A DNA stretch of 64,000 nt, taken from positions 5,667,501 through 5,731,500 of the forward strand of contig NZ_JACHMH010000001.1 of NCBI RefSeq assembly GCF_014204915.1. Direction: 5' to 3'. This document shows, piece by piece, positions 17,670 to 25,668 of this stretch (the stretch's first letter is position 1; each line of letters opens with the position of its first letter). The notes under the pieces were generated by a model. The model was given only the letters and a program-made list of their open reading frames with translations, searched no databases and was not told the DNA's origin. Made by a program: the position numbers and the translations under genes. The stretch is from Crossiella cryophila (GTDB lineage Bacteria > Actinomycetota > Actinomycetes > Mycobacteriales > Pseudonocardiaceae).

Positions 17670-19187
17670 ATGCGACTACAGACCACAGCCCTGGCCGCCA
17701 CCCTCGCCGTGGTGGCCACGATGGCCGGCGCCCTCCCGGCGCTGGCCATCAAGGGCGGCAAACAGTCACCGCAGCCCTACTCGTTCATGGGGTCGTTGCA
17801 GCGTCCCGACTCGCCGCGAGCGGACGGCCATGTCTGCGGGGTCACGCTGATCGCGCCGCAGTGGGCGATCACCGCCAGCCACTGCGTGCGCAACCCCAAC
17901 CTGGCCCAGGTCGGCACGCCGCGGGACTGGAAGGTCCGCTTCGGCGCGCTGAGCACCAAAACCGGCGGCGAACTCACCGAGGTGGACAAGTTCTACCGCT
18001 ACTCCAACTTCGTGCACGAGGGCGATTTCGCCCTGCTGCACCTGAAAACCCCGGTCCGCGCCGAACCGGCCAAGATGCCGTCGGCCACGCCCGCCGATCA
18101 CACCCCGGCCCGCATCATCGGCTGGGGCATGACGTGTGATGACCGGAAACCGGAGTGCTACCCGGAATTCCTGCGCGAGGCGGACACGAAGGTGCAGCCG
18201 GACGAGCTGTGCAAACCCGCGGGCATCCACGAGGAGCGGGAGATCTGCGTGGGCGCGGAGGACGGCAGCGTGGCCCCGACCAACATGGACTCCGGCGGCC
18301 CCGCGCTGATCCGCGAGGGCGACCGCTGGGTGGTGGTCGGCGCGGTCAGCGGCGGCAACTCCACCCAGCCCATCGTCTACACCGACGTGCACTGGTACAC
18401 CGCCTGGATCAACGGCATCACCAGCGGCACGGCGGTCCCGCCGGACAGCCCCCGGCCGAACCTGGAGGGCGCGGTCGACCTGGGCATGTGCGCGGCCTCG
18501 GTGGTCCGCACCCCGGAGTCCCGCCCGCAGGACCCGGCGCTGCTGCTGACGAATGGGCACTGCGTGCGGCCGGAACCGCCCAAGCCCGGCTCGGCGCTGG
18601 TGGATCTGCCCGCGGATGAGGTGGTGCGGATCGGTGATCGGGATGGTTACGCCGAGGCCACGGCCAAGGCGAACCGGCTGCTGTACGCGACCATGACGGG
18701 GACGGACATCGCGCTGTACCGGCTGGATCGGACCTACGCCGAGCTGGCGGCTGACGGGGCGAAGATCTTCCAGCTCGCGGCCAGTCCGGCGCGGGCGGGG
18801 GAGAAGATCGACGTCCTCTCGGGCGGGCAGGGCAACCGGTTCAGCTGTGTCGTCGAGGCCGAGGTGCCGCATCTGCGGGAGGACGGGTATCAGCAGGACG
18901 GCGCGCTGCGGTACGCGGCCGGGTGCGGGGCTTCGCACGGGTCCTCGGGGTCGCCGTTGGTGGCGGCGGACGGGGTGAGCGTGGTGGGGGTGCACAACAC
19001 CGGGAACGACGACGGGGAGCAGTGCACGCGGAACAACCCGTGCGAGGTGGCCGCGGATGGGACGGTGACGGTGAAGAAGGGGCATCGGTACGGGCAGCGG
19101 GTCAGCATGATCCCGGCTTGCGTGGGGGCCGGGTCGGTGCTGGATCTGGGTCGGCCGGGGTGCACGCTGAACCGCCCGGCGGCTTGA
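17670..19187 (+). CDS. Secreted tandem-domain S1 (trypsin-like) protease
   Basis: The 505-residue exported protein has a signal peptide ending LPALA directly before IKGGKQ, so signal cleavage alone gives the chymotrypsin-type N-terminus (I-x-G-G). Domain 1 (about 27-255) has the triad His (TASHC, about residue 70), Asp (EGDFALLHL) and Ser (NMDSGGPAL); the usual Gly before the active-site Asp-Ser is Met. Domain 2 (about 265-505) is a second S1-like fold with NGHC, TGTDIALYRL and GSSGSPL, closer to glutamyl-endopeptidase-like families. Two apparently active domains in one chain are unusual. A TTG start nine bases earlier is possible. The gene is convergent with nat and followed by a hairpin and repeat array. 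Confidence 0.85.
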   Translation: MRLQTTALAATLAVVATMAGALPALAIKGGKQSPQPYSFMGSLQRPDSPRADGHVCGVTLIAPQWAITASHCVRNPNLAQVGTPRDWKVRFGALSTKTGGELTEVDKFYRYSNFVHEGDFALLHLKTPVRAEPAKMPSATPADHTPARIIGWGMTCDDRKPECYPEFLREADTKVQPDELCKPAGIHEEREICVGAEDGSVAPTNMDSGGPALIREGDRWVVVGAVSGGNSTQPIVYTDVHWYTAWINGITSGTAVPPDSPRPNLEGAVDLGMCAASVVRTPESRPQDPALLLTNGHCVRPEPPKPGSALVDLPADEVVRIGDRDGYAEATAKANRLLYATMTGTDIALYRLDRTYAELAADGAKIFQLAASPARAGEKIDVLSGGQGNRFSCVVEAEVPHLREDGYQQDGALRYAAGCGASHGSSGSPLVAADGVSVVGVHNTGNDDGEQCTRNNPCEVAADGTVTVKKGHRYGQRVSMIPACVGAGSVLDLGRPGCTLNRPAA

Positions 19188-19192
19188 TCAAC

Positions 19193-19228
19193 CGGGCCGG
19201 GTCCCGCCTCGCCGCGGGCCCCGGCCCG
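19193..19228 (+). terminator. GC-rich hairpin after the tandem protease gene
   Basis: A 15-bp stem with one mismatch (19193-19207 with 19214-19228) and a 6-base loop lies just beyond the stop codon. It is a good rho-independent-type terminator without a T tract. Confidence 0.7.
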
Positions 19229-19255
19229 CTTCCACAACCACTCACCGCCCCACAA

Positions 19256-19390
19256 CGGCCAACACCCCGTCCCAGAACGGCCAACACGGCGTACGACAAC
19301 GGCCAACACGCGCGGGGAGGTTGACCTGCTCTCGGCGTGTTGGCCGGTTTCGTACGGTGTGTTGGCCGGAGTGGGACGGGGTGTTGGCCG
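19256..19390. repeat. 22-bp periodic opposed repeat array, copy A
   Basis: Three cores CGGCCAACAC at 19256, 19278 and 19300 (exactly 22 bp apart) are followed by three cores in inverse orientation, GTGTTGGCCG, at 19337, 19359 and 19381 (again 22 bp apart). The 12-base linkers vary around CCGTACGAGAA. The array lies between two convergent genes. In RNA the left and right arms can pair into long stems, so it may act as a bidirectional terminator. The exact 22-bp phase (two helical turns) also suits a protein binding one DNA face. Confidence 0.9.
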
Positions 19391-19401
19391 TTGGGGGTGG
19401 G

Positions 19402-20223
19402 TCAGGGGTAGGTGGGGAGGTGGGGGAGGGTGATGCCGAACCACTGGTGGTAGGTCGCGAGCAGGTCGGACTCGGGGATGTGGTCCTCGTGGCGGTGCGG
19501 GCCCTCGGTGCGGATGAGGGTGTGGCCGGAGAGGGTCACCCGGTCCGCGCCGTGTTCCAGGGGGAGGGAGATCATCACGTTGCGGGTGAAGTGGGACTTG
19601 GGGGAGGTCTGGTGCCACCAGCACATCGGGGTGAAGTCGGGCAGGGGTAGCGGGCGGGGGTCGACCCGGTAGGCGCCGGTGTCGCCGTGCCAGACCTCCA
19701 CCTCGGCGCCCGCGTCGACCAGGCGGAAGGTGCCGCCCGCGTCCGCCTGGGGCTCGCGGGAGTCCCAGCGCAGCGGGCTCAGGGCGAAGCGGCCGAAGCC
19801 GACGTCGGAGAGCCAGACCACGCCCTCCTGGTCGGTCACCAGCAGGGTCAGGTGGTCCTGGGGCGGGCCGAGGCCGGAGCCGTGGAAGACCCGGGCGCCG
19901 GCCAGGGTGACCTCGAAGCCGACGGCGCGCAGCAACTCGGCGAACAGGCCGTTGAGTTCGAAGCAGAAGCCGCCCCGGCGGTTGGTGATGATCTTCTCCG
20001 CCAGGTCGGCCGGGTCGAGGCTCAACTGGCCGGGCAGGTGGATGCCCAGGTTCTCGAACGGGACCGTGCGCAGATGGCGTCGTTGCAGGTCAGCCAGTGC
20101 TTCGGCGGTCGGGGCGGCCGGCAGTTCGGCGCCGATGCGGGCGAGGTAGGCAGCGCGGGTCGTGGTGTCCACGGGGGGAGTCTGCAACCTCGCGCACGCT
20201 GGAGGTCCAGCGTTCTTCGTCAC
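19402..20223 (-). CDS. nat: Arylamine N-acetyltransferase
   Basis: NAT transfers an acetyl (or other acyl) group from CoA to arylamines and hydrazines, and related enzymes release or amidate polyketide chains. The full Cys-His-Asp triad is visible: Cys in RGGFCFELN, His in PQDHLTLLV, Asp in WLSDVGFG. The length of 273 residues is normal for actinomycete NATs. The annotated start at 20223 is a GTG with no strong ribosome site. A GTG at 20172 (starting DTTTRAAYLARIG) is an alternative that removes a low-complexity leader. The gene is convergent with the tandem protease across repeat array A and divergent from the mannosyltransferase gene. Confidence 0.88.
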   Translation of the reverse strand: MTKNAGPPACARLQTPPVDTTTRAAYLARIGAELPAAPTAEALADLQRRHLRTVPFENLGIHLPGQLSLDPADLAEKIITNRRGGFCFELNGLFAELLRAVGFEVTLAGARVFHGSGLGPPQDHLTLLVTDQEGVVWLSDVGFGRFALSPLRWDSREPQADAGGTFRLVDAGAEVEVWHGDTGAYRVDPRPLPLPDFTPMCWWHQTSPKSHFTRNVMISLPLEHGADRVTLSGHTLIRTEGPHRHEDHIPESDLLATYHQWFGITLPHLPTYP

Positions 20224-20420
20224 CCGGAAGACTCACTTGTGCCGGTCCGAGCACCCGCTGACCCCGGCTCCGCTACCGTCAGCGACTACGCTTGCCGGGT
20301 GAGTCGGCCGATGGCCCGAATGGATCACGGCCCTGCGACACCGGCGCGCCCTGACGACAAAGACGAACACCGACCGGCGGAGGCGATGGCGCCGTCCACC
20401 GCCGGCGAGGAGGACACGGA

Positions 20421-21215
20421 ATGGCCGACCAGCGCGACAGCCACGCGGAGAACCCGAGCCCCAGCGGGCCGCCCAGCCCGGTGCTGGTGGTGATCCCGAC
20501 CTACAACGAGCGGGAGAACATCCAGCTCATCGTGGGCAGGCTGCACGCGACATTGCCGGAGGCCAACGTGCTGGTCGTCGACGACGGCAGCCCGGACGGC
20601 ACCGGCGAGGTCGCCGACGAGATGGCCGCCAGCGACAAGCGCGGCCGCATCCACGTGATGCACCGGACGGAGAAGGCCGGCCTCGGCGCGGCCTACATCG
20701 CCGGGTTCAAATGGGCACTGGAGCGCAACTACGCGGCCATCGTGGAGATGGACGCCGACGGCTCGCACGCCCCGGAGGACCTGCCCCGGCTGCTCAACGC
20801 CCTGATCGACTCCGACCTGGTGATCGGCTCCCGCTATGTCACCGGCGGCAAGGTGGTCAACTGGCCGAAGCGGCGCGAGATCCTCTCCCGCAGTGCCAAC
20901 ATCTACGCCCAGGTGGCCATCGGCGTCCGGATCAAGGACATCACCGCGGGCTACCGGGCCTACCGCCGCGAGGCCCTCGACAAGATCATCCAGGATGGCG
21001 TGACCTCGATCGGCTACTGCTTCCAGATCGACCTGGCCTGGCGCACCGTGCAGGCCGGGTTCCGGGTGGTCGAGGTGCCCATCACCTTCACCGAGCGCGA
21101 GATCGGTGTGTCGAAGATGAGCGGCAACATCATCAGCGAGGCACTGCTGCTGGTCGGCAAGTGGGGCGTCAAGCACCGGGCCGGTCAGCTCAAGAAGCTG
21201 TTCAGCAGGCGCTGA
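20421..21215 (+). CDS. Polyprenol-phosphate mannosyltransferase (DPM1/Ppm1 type)
   Basis: The 264-residue GT2 enzyme should transfer mannose from GDP-mannose to polyprenyl phosphate on the cytoplasmic face of the membrane, feeding protein mannosylation and lipoglycan synthesis. The family hallmarks are intact: [12 protein letters not shown] at the start, DDGSPDGT, the metal-binding DAD in [12 protein letters not shown], and the GSRYVTGG segment. It is the soluble catalytic domain alone, without the membrane acyltransferase domain fused in some mycobacterial Ppm1 proteins. GAGGAGG sits upstream of the ATG. The first 15-20 residues are polar and Pro-rich. A strong terminator follows. Confidence 0.88.
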   Translation: MADQRDSHAENPSPSGPPSPVLVVIPTYNERENIQLIVGRLHATLPEANVLVVDDGSPDGTGEVADEMAASDKRGRIHVMHRTEKAGLGAAYIAGFKWALERNYAAIVEMDADGSHAPEDLPRLLNALIDSDLVIGSRYVTGGKVVNWPKRREILSRSANIYAQVAIGVRIKDITAGYRAYRREALDKIIQDGVTSIGYCFQIDLAWRTVQAGFRVVEVPITFTEREIGVSKMSGNIISEALLLVGKWGVKHRAGQLKKLFSRR

Positions 21216-21231
21216 GTCGCCCGTAGACGCA

Positions 21232-21268
21232 CGAAGGCCGCTCGGGCGGGAGAACCGAGCGGCCTTCG
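21232..21268 (+). terminator. Strong hairpin-plus-T terminator
   Basis: A perfect 14-bp stem (21232-21245 with 21255-21268), 9-base loop and six T residues directly after form a classical rho-independent terminator. It ends the mannosyltransferase transcript and also faces the end of rbpA. Confidence 0.95.
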
Positions 21269-21331
21269 TTTTTTCCTGGTTGCGCGGGAGGTGCGGTGGT
21301 GCGTTCTAGTCCGGGTCGATCCAGGTGCGGA

Positions 21332-21679
21332 TCAGGCGGAGGTGGCGCTCCGGCGTCCCCGAAGCTCCTCAAGCCGCTCGGTGAGCAGCTCCTCAAGCTC
21401 GGGGATGGAGCGACGCTCGAGCAGCATGTCCCAGTGGGTGCGCGGGGGCTTGACCTTCTTCGCCTCCGGCTGGCTGCCGTCGATCATCTCCGACTCGGTC
21501 CCGTGCAGACGACATTCCCAGGTGGAGGGAAGTTCCGCGTCGTCGGCGAACGGGACGTCGAACTCGTGCCCCTTCGGGCAGGCGTACCGCACCGACCGGC
21601 GCGGTGCGAGGTCGTGGTTACGGTCGGTCTCGTAGCTGACAGCTCCGAGCCGGCTGCCACGCAGAACGCGGTCGGCCAT
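21332..21679 (-). CDS. rbpA: RNA polymerase-binding protein RbpA
   Basis: RbpA is an actinobacterial factor that binds the housekeeping sigma factor and RNA polymerase and stabilises the open promoter complex. The 115-residue protein has the N-terminal tail (MADRVLRGSRLGAVSYETDR), the central zinc-region core (YACPKGHEFDVPFADDAELP, WECRLHG) and the C-terminal sigma-interacting helix (HWDMLLERRSIPELEELL). It lies head-to-tail against the mannosyltransferase terminator and has its own upstream region of about 250 bp with a SigR-like promoter. Confidence 0.95.
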   Translation of the reverse strand: MADRVLRGSRLGAVSYETDRNHDLAPRRSVRYACPKGHEFDVPFADDAELPSTWECRLHGTESEMIDGSQPEAKKVKPPRTHWDMLLERRSIPELEELLTERLEELRGRRSATSA

Positions 21680-21746
21680 GACGGTGTCCTTTCGCTCGGC
21701 TGAAGACCGCCCGCCTTCAGCTCACGGCGTACTGCTTACAGAGTGC

Positions 21747-21772
21747 AACAACGAGGGCGTCGTTGTCGTTCC
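21747..21772 (-). promoter_or_regulatory. Candidate SigR-type promoter of rbpA
   Basis: On the minus strand GGAAC (21772-21768) and GTT (21749-21747) are separated by exactly 18 bases, matching the GGAAY-N18-GTT pattern of the thiol-stress sigma factor SigR. In Streptomyces coelicolor rbpA is a known SigR target. The distance to the rbpA start is about 70 bases. Confidence 0.45.
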
Positions 21773-21928
21773 CGGTTTGGCCTAGTTGGTCGCCCTCGGT
21801 GATCTATTTCACCTATCAACGAGGACTTCCTCCATAGGGATGTCATCGCCGCAGAGTCATGACGCGTTATCAGCGCATGCTACGGGTAGTTCACCCAGTT
21901 GGGGGTAGGTATTGAGGGCTGGTGCAGA

Positions 21929-22738
21929 TCAAGCCAGGCTGAGCTGGCCAACCGGTGTCGAGGTGGGACCAAGCTCACCTAGACGAAAGTGCCGACGGCA
22001 CAGCACTTGGTAACGGACCGTAGCTCCTGCGTCGCTCTCCTGCTGGGCACGGTCCGTATCCGGTACTGGCTGGTCCGTATCGGTCACCGTGTCCGCGACG
22101 AAAACCGTGTCACCCGCTCGGACTATCTGGTTACCCAGGATCCGCGCGTTGAACCGCCCCTGCAAGCCACACCAGCACAGCACCTCCACCTGCACCGCCT
22201 GCAGCTCGTCAGCCAGCTCGAACAGCCGCCGAGAGCCTGGGAACAGCTCACTGCGGAAGTCCGTGGCGATGCCGAAGCAGTAGACGTCGACCTGCACCTC
22301 ATCGGCCAGCTCGGCGAGCTGTTCGACCTGGGCGGCGCTGAGGAACTGCGCCTCGTCGACGATCACGTAGTCGACCCGGCGCCCCTCGGCCCAGCACTGC
22401 CGGACCAGTAACACCAGGTCGGTGTCCTCGTGCACCTCCACCGCGTGCCGGGTCACCCCGATCCGGCTGGAGATCTGCGGCTTCCCGGACCGGTCGTGCC
22501 GCACGAGCAGCAGGCCGCCCCGGCCCTGGCGGGCCAGGTTGTGGTCGATCTGCAACGCGAGGGTGGACTTGCCGCAGTCCATCGGTCCGTAGAAGAACCG
22601 CAGCCGGCCCGAGACGGGCAGCGCCCGCCGCGCTCCGGCCGCGGGCACCGCGGACAGGGCGTCGGTGGGATCCGGTTGGTTGGGTACCGCAAGTACGTCC
22701 ACGGGCCGTGACCCTAACGTGAGGCCGTTGTTGATCAC
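21929..22738 (-). CDS. tdk: Thymidine kinase (type II, TK1-like)
   Basis: This enzyme phosphorylates thymidine to dTMP in the salvage pathway. The P-loop (FFYGPMDCGKST), the DEAQF Walker B-type motif (YVIVDEAQFLSAAQVEQL) and the zinc/lasso region (CWCGLQGRFNARI, and VLCRRHF near the end) are present, although the second Cys pair is reduced to C-x-x-H. The start is a GTG at 22738 overlapping the TGA of the MFS gene upstream, or a GTG about 35 bases later. The first roughly 45 residues are a non-conserved extension typical of some actinomycetes. It is co-transcribed with and downstream of the MFS transporter. Confidence 0.85.
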   Translation of the reverse strand: MINNGLTLGSRPVDVLAVPNQPDPTDALSAVPAAGARRALPVSGRLRFFYGPMDCGKSTLALQIDHNLARQGRGGLLLVRHDRSGKPQISSRIGVTRHAVEVHEDTDLVLLVRQCWAEGRRVDYVIVDEAQFLSAAQVEQLAELADEVQVDVYCFGIATDFRSELFPGSRRLFELADELQAVQVEVLCWCGLQGRFNARILGNQIVRAGDTVFVADTVTDTDQPVPDTDRAQQESDAGATVRYQVLCRRHFRLGELGPTSTPVGQLSLA

Positions 22739-24147
22739 AGCACCGCCGGTTCGGAGTTGCCGACCGCGCGGATCGCGCGGCGGACCGGAACCAGCCAAAC
22801 CAGGATGAATCCGACGATGAAAAAGATCATCATGCTCAGGATCGCCAGCCGGAACGAGCCGGTGGCCTGCCCGATCCCGGCGTAGACCAGCGGGCCCAGC
22901 CAGGAGGTCGAGCGCTCGCCGATCTCGTACACCGCGAAGTACTGGCCCTCCTTGCCCGCCGGGACCATCTGGCTGAACAGGGACCTGGCCAGCGCGTTGG
23001 TGCCGCCGAGCACCAGGCCGATGCCCGCGGCGATGCCGAAGAACTGCAACTGCTCCCCGGCCTGCACGAGGTAGGCCAGCGCGAGCATGATGATCCACAC
23101 CACCAGGCTGCCCAGGATGGTCTTCTTGGCGCCGATCCGCTTGGCCACCAGGCCGTGCGCGATGCCGCCGATGAAGGCCACGAACTGGGTCATCAGGATG
23201 GCCGTGATCAGCGTGGACTGCGGAAGTTTCAGTTCAAGGCTGCCGTACTGGCCCGCCACGTTGGCCACCGTGGAGATGCCGTCGGTGAAGATCAGGTAGG
23301 AGCCGAGGAAGGCCAGCGTCAGCGGGAACTTCCTGGCATAGCGCATGGTGTCGCCGAGTTCGCGGAAGCCGCCGCCGATCTTGCCGCCGCCCAGGTCGGC
23401 CCGCTCGGGCTTGGGCCGGTCGCGCAGCACCCGCAGCGGCACCAGGGTGAAGGCGGCCCACCAGATCCCGGTGAGGATGAAGCAGGCCCGCACCGCCTCG
23501 CTCTGCGCCAGCCCGAACAGCTCGTGGCCCTGGAACAGCCCCAGCTGCAGCGCCAGGCACACCCCGCCGCCGAGGTAGCCGAAGGCCCAGCCCCGTGAGG
23601 AGAGCGCGTCGCGTTCGTCCGCGGTGGAGATCTCCGGGATGAAGGCGTAGTAGACCACCACCGAGGTGCCCCAGCAGATGTTGCCGATGGTGAACAGCAA
23701 CACCCCGATCTGCCAGTTCTGCCCCTCCACCAGCGCGAGCAGGCAGGTGGCCACCGCACCGGTGAAGGCGAACCCGGCCAGCATCCGCCGCTTGTTCTGG
23801 CTGCGGTCCGCGATCGCCCCGGCCACCGGCAGCACCAGCACCTGGATCACGGTGGCGAAGGAGAGCAGGTACCCCCACAGCGACCCGGCCGGGAACACCA
23901 GGCCCAGGATGCTGACATCGCACTGCACCAGGGTGTTGTCGTTGGCACAGGGGGTCGGCCCGTTGCGCGCGGTGTCCGCCTCGGCCGCGGCGCGCGCGAT
24001 CGAGGTCAGGTACAGCGACAGGAAAACGGTGACGACCGAGGTCGGGAAAACCGAGTTCGCCCAGTCATACCAACACCATCCGCGTTGGGTCCGGCGCCGG
24101 TCCTCCGGCGTGCCGAGCGCGGTGCCCGCAGTGTCCAACCCACTCAT
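22735..24147 (-). CDS. MFS transporter of the UMF1/Atg22 family
   Basis: The 470-residue membrane protein has about 12 predicted helices and the family's N-terminal signature (WCWYDWANSVFPTSVVTVFL), with the conserved loop DRSQNKRRML. Related bacterial proteins are poorly characterised permeases; the yeast relative exports amino acids from the vacuole. I selected the ATG at 24147 because GGGAGG lies just upstream; the frame extends to 24282 but without membrane-protein character. The last codons overlap the thymidine kinase start. Two unusual cysteines (CANDNTLVQC) lie in the first external loop. Confidence 0.85.
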   Translation of the reverse strand: MSGLDTAGTALGTPEDRRRTQRGWCWYDWANSVFPTSVVTVFLSLYLTSIARAAAEADTARNGPTPCANDNTLVQCDVSILGLVFPAGSLWGYLLSFATVIQVLVLPVAGAIADRSQNKRRMLAGFAFTGAVATCLLALVEGQNWQIGVLLFTIGNICWGTSVVVYYAFIPEISTADERDALSSRGWAFGYLGGGVCLALQLGLFQGHELFGLAQSEAVRACFILTGIWWAAFTLVPLRVLRDRPKPERADLGGGKIGGGFRELGDTMRYARKFPLTLAFLGSYLIFTDGISTVANVAGQYGSLELKLPQSTLITAILMTQFVAFIGGIAHGLVAKRIGAKKTILGSLVVWIIMLALAYLVQAGEQLQFFGIAAGIGLVLGGTNALARSLFSQMVPAGKEGQYFAVYEIGERSTSWLGPLVYAGIGQATGSFRLAILSMMIFFIVGFILVWLVPVRRAIRAVGNSEPAVL

Positions 24148-24250
24148 CCCCGACCTCCCGGCGCGGTGTGACGTGCCCGCGCAGTGGGGGGACTGTACTG
24201 GCCGTGGATGACGAACCGAGCCGCCCGCAAGCGAGTCGTGATTAATCCGG

Positions 24251-24305
24251 GTATTTACCCCCAATTCGTCACGGTGGATCACCTCAGACCGTGATGTGCG
24301 ACCCC
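24251..24305. repeat. Left direct repeat flanking the TnpB element
   Basis: These 55 bases recur at 25614-25668 with only two differences near the left end; the last 43 bases are identical. The right half of this copy is the 3' end of the MBL-fold gene (GSHITV plus stop on the minus strand), so here it is an orphan duplicate. Confidence 0.95.
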
Positions 24306-25613
24306 AGGTCCGGCGTGGCGCGTGATGATCGACAGTGGGGTTCGGGACAATGATCGTCGTGCAGGTCAGGTACCGCTATCGCGTCGAGCCGACACCGGTT
24401 CAGCGACAGTTGCTGGCGCGCACGTTCGGCTGTGCCCGGGTGGTGTTCAACGACGCCCTTCGCTGCCGGGAGGCGGCGTACCGGGCTGGTGAGAAGATCA
24501 CCCCGGCCGAGGTGCAACGCAGGGTGATCACGCAAGCCAAGTCCAGGCTCGAACGAGCCTGGCTGTCCGAGGTCCCCAGCGTGGCGTTGGTGCAGTCGGT
24601 GCAGGATGCCCATCGGGCGTTCGCGAACTTCTTCGACTCGATCAAGGGCAGGCGGACCGGCCGCAAGGTCGGCCACCCTCGTCTGAAGGCCCGCAAGGAC
24701 AACCGTCAGTCGGCACGATTCACCCGCAACGGGTTCAGCCTGCGGCCGAATGGCAGGCTCTACGTCGCCAAGGTCGGGGAGGTGCGGGTCCGGTGGTCTC
24801 GCGACCTGCCCTCGAAGCCGTCCTCGGTCACGATCATCCGGGAACCGGACGGCCACCACTACGCCTCGTTCGTGGTCGACGTCCAGCCGCGACCGCTGCT
24901 GGTGATCGAGCAGGAAGCCGGGATCGACCTCGGTATCGCCCGGCTGGCGACAGTCGCGGACACCCGTGGAAACCGACGTGACATCGGCAATCCGAGACAC
25001 CTGTCCCGGCGGCAACGCAAGATCGCCCGACTGGAACGGGAGAAGTCGCGTCGCCTGAAGGGCGGAGCGAATCGGGCGAAGTCTCGTCGCAAGGTCGCTG
25101 TTCAGCACAGCAAGACGGCACGAGCCCGGCGGGACTACCACCACAAGCAGGCCCTCACCGTTGTCCGCGAGAACCAAGCGGTCTACGTGGAGGATCTCAA
25201 CATCGTGGGGATGGTCCGCAACCGTCGGCTGGCCCGAGCACTGCACGACGTGGGTTGGGGGCAGTTCCTCCGGCTGCTGGCGGAGAAGGCTGTGCGCTTC
25301 GGCCGGACGGTGCACAGGGTCAACCGGTGGCTGCCTTCGACCAAGACGTGCTCGGGCTGTGGGCATGTCTTGGCGGATCTGCCGCTGAGTGTCCGCACCT
25401 GGCGCTGCCCTGTCTGCTCGGCTGTGCACGATCGAGATCACAACGCCGCGATCAACATCCTCGCCGCCGGGCGGGCGGAGAGGCGAAACGCCTGTGGAGC
25501 CGGTGTAAGACCTCCTCTTGGGGAGGCGCTCGGTGACGAAGCAGGAAGCACCTGGGCAGCCTGGCCGCCGGGGAATCCGGGCGGCCAAGCCGAGGAGCAC
25601 GTCAAGAATTCAG
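24306..25613 (+). mobile_element. Solo TnpB (IS605/IS1341-like) element
   Basis: The interval between the long direct repeats holds only tnpB and its presumed guide RNA; no TnpA transposase is present, so it could move only with help from another element. The exact ends are not certain. GTCAA at 25601-25605, close after a GC-rich hairpin, resembles the right cleavage site used by IS608-like elements. IS200/IS605 transposition does not normally make target duplications, so the flanking 55-bp repeat needs another explanation. Confidence 0.7.
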
Positions 25614-25657
25614 GTATTTCCCCTCAATTCGTCACGGTGGATCACCTCAGACCGTGA
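24350..25657 (+). CDS. tnpB: TnpB RNA-guided nuclease
   Basis: TnpB proteins are RuvC-type, omegaRNA-guided DNA nucleases of IS200/IS605 elements and ancestors of Cas12. The three RuvC acidic residues are present: Asp in GIDLGIARLA, Glu in YVEDLNIVGM, Asp in DRDHNAAINIL. The zinc knuckle CSGCG..CPVC is also intact, so the nuclease should be active. The N-terminal domain is typical (VEPTPVQRQLLARTFGCARV). Of 435 residues, the last 55-60 (after ILAAGRAERRN) are probably translated guide-RNA and right-flank sequence. The ATG at 24350 fits the family; an upstream start at 24335 is possible. Confidence 0.9.
   Translation: MIVVQVRYRYRVEPTPVQRQLLARTFGCARVVFNDALRCREAAYRAGEKITPAEVQRRVITQAKSRLERAWLSEVPSVALVQSVQDAHRAFANFFDSIKGRRTGRKVGHPRLKARKDNRQSARFTRNGFSLRPNGRLYVAKVGEVRVRWSRDLPSKPSSVTIIREPDGHHYASFVVDVQPRPLLVIEQEAGIDLGIARLATVADTRGNRRDIGNPRHLSRRQRKIARLEREKSRRLKGGANRAKSRRKVAVQHSKTARARRDYHHKQALTVVRENQAVYVEDLNIVGMVRNRRLARALHDVGWGQFLRLLAEKAVRFGRTVHRVNRWLPSTKTCSGCGHVLADLPLSVRTWRCPVCSAVHDRDHNAAINILAAGRAERRNACGAGVRPPLGEALGDEAGSTWAAWPPGNPGGQAEEHVKNSGISPQFVTVDHLRP
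25440..25613 (+). ncRNA. Predicted omegaRNA overlapping the 3' end of tnpB
   Basis: In IS605-type elements the guide RNA scaffold overlaps the end of tnpB and runs into the right flank. Here the stretch from AACGCCTGTGGAGCCGGTG onward contains a small hairpin (CCTCC..GGAGG, 25511-25526) and a larger one (25562-25571 with 25577-25587), ending near GTCAAGAATTC. The guide would be the first roughly 16-20 bases right of the element end, that is sequence entering the right direct repeat. Ends are inferred. Confidence 0.55.
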
Positions 25658-25668
25658 TGTGCGACCCC
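25614..25668. repeat. Right direct repeat flanking the TnpB element
   Basis: Partner of 24251-24305. This copy contains the genuine 3' end of the MBL-fold gene (stop codon at 25647-25649) and the last bases of the tnpB frame. Confidence 0.95.

Noticed and set aside
19256-19390. Repeat array A as a CRISPR array
   Set aside because: The repeated core is only 10 bp with 12-bp semi-conserved linkers and switches orientation halfway; CRISPR arrays have 28-37-bp repeats, unique spacers and one direction.
25600-25657. The last codons of tnpB as a functional C-terminal domain
   Set aside because: They run through the guide-RNA hairpin, element end and flanking repeat, so they are probably incidental translation.
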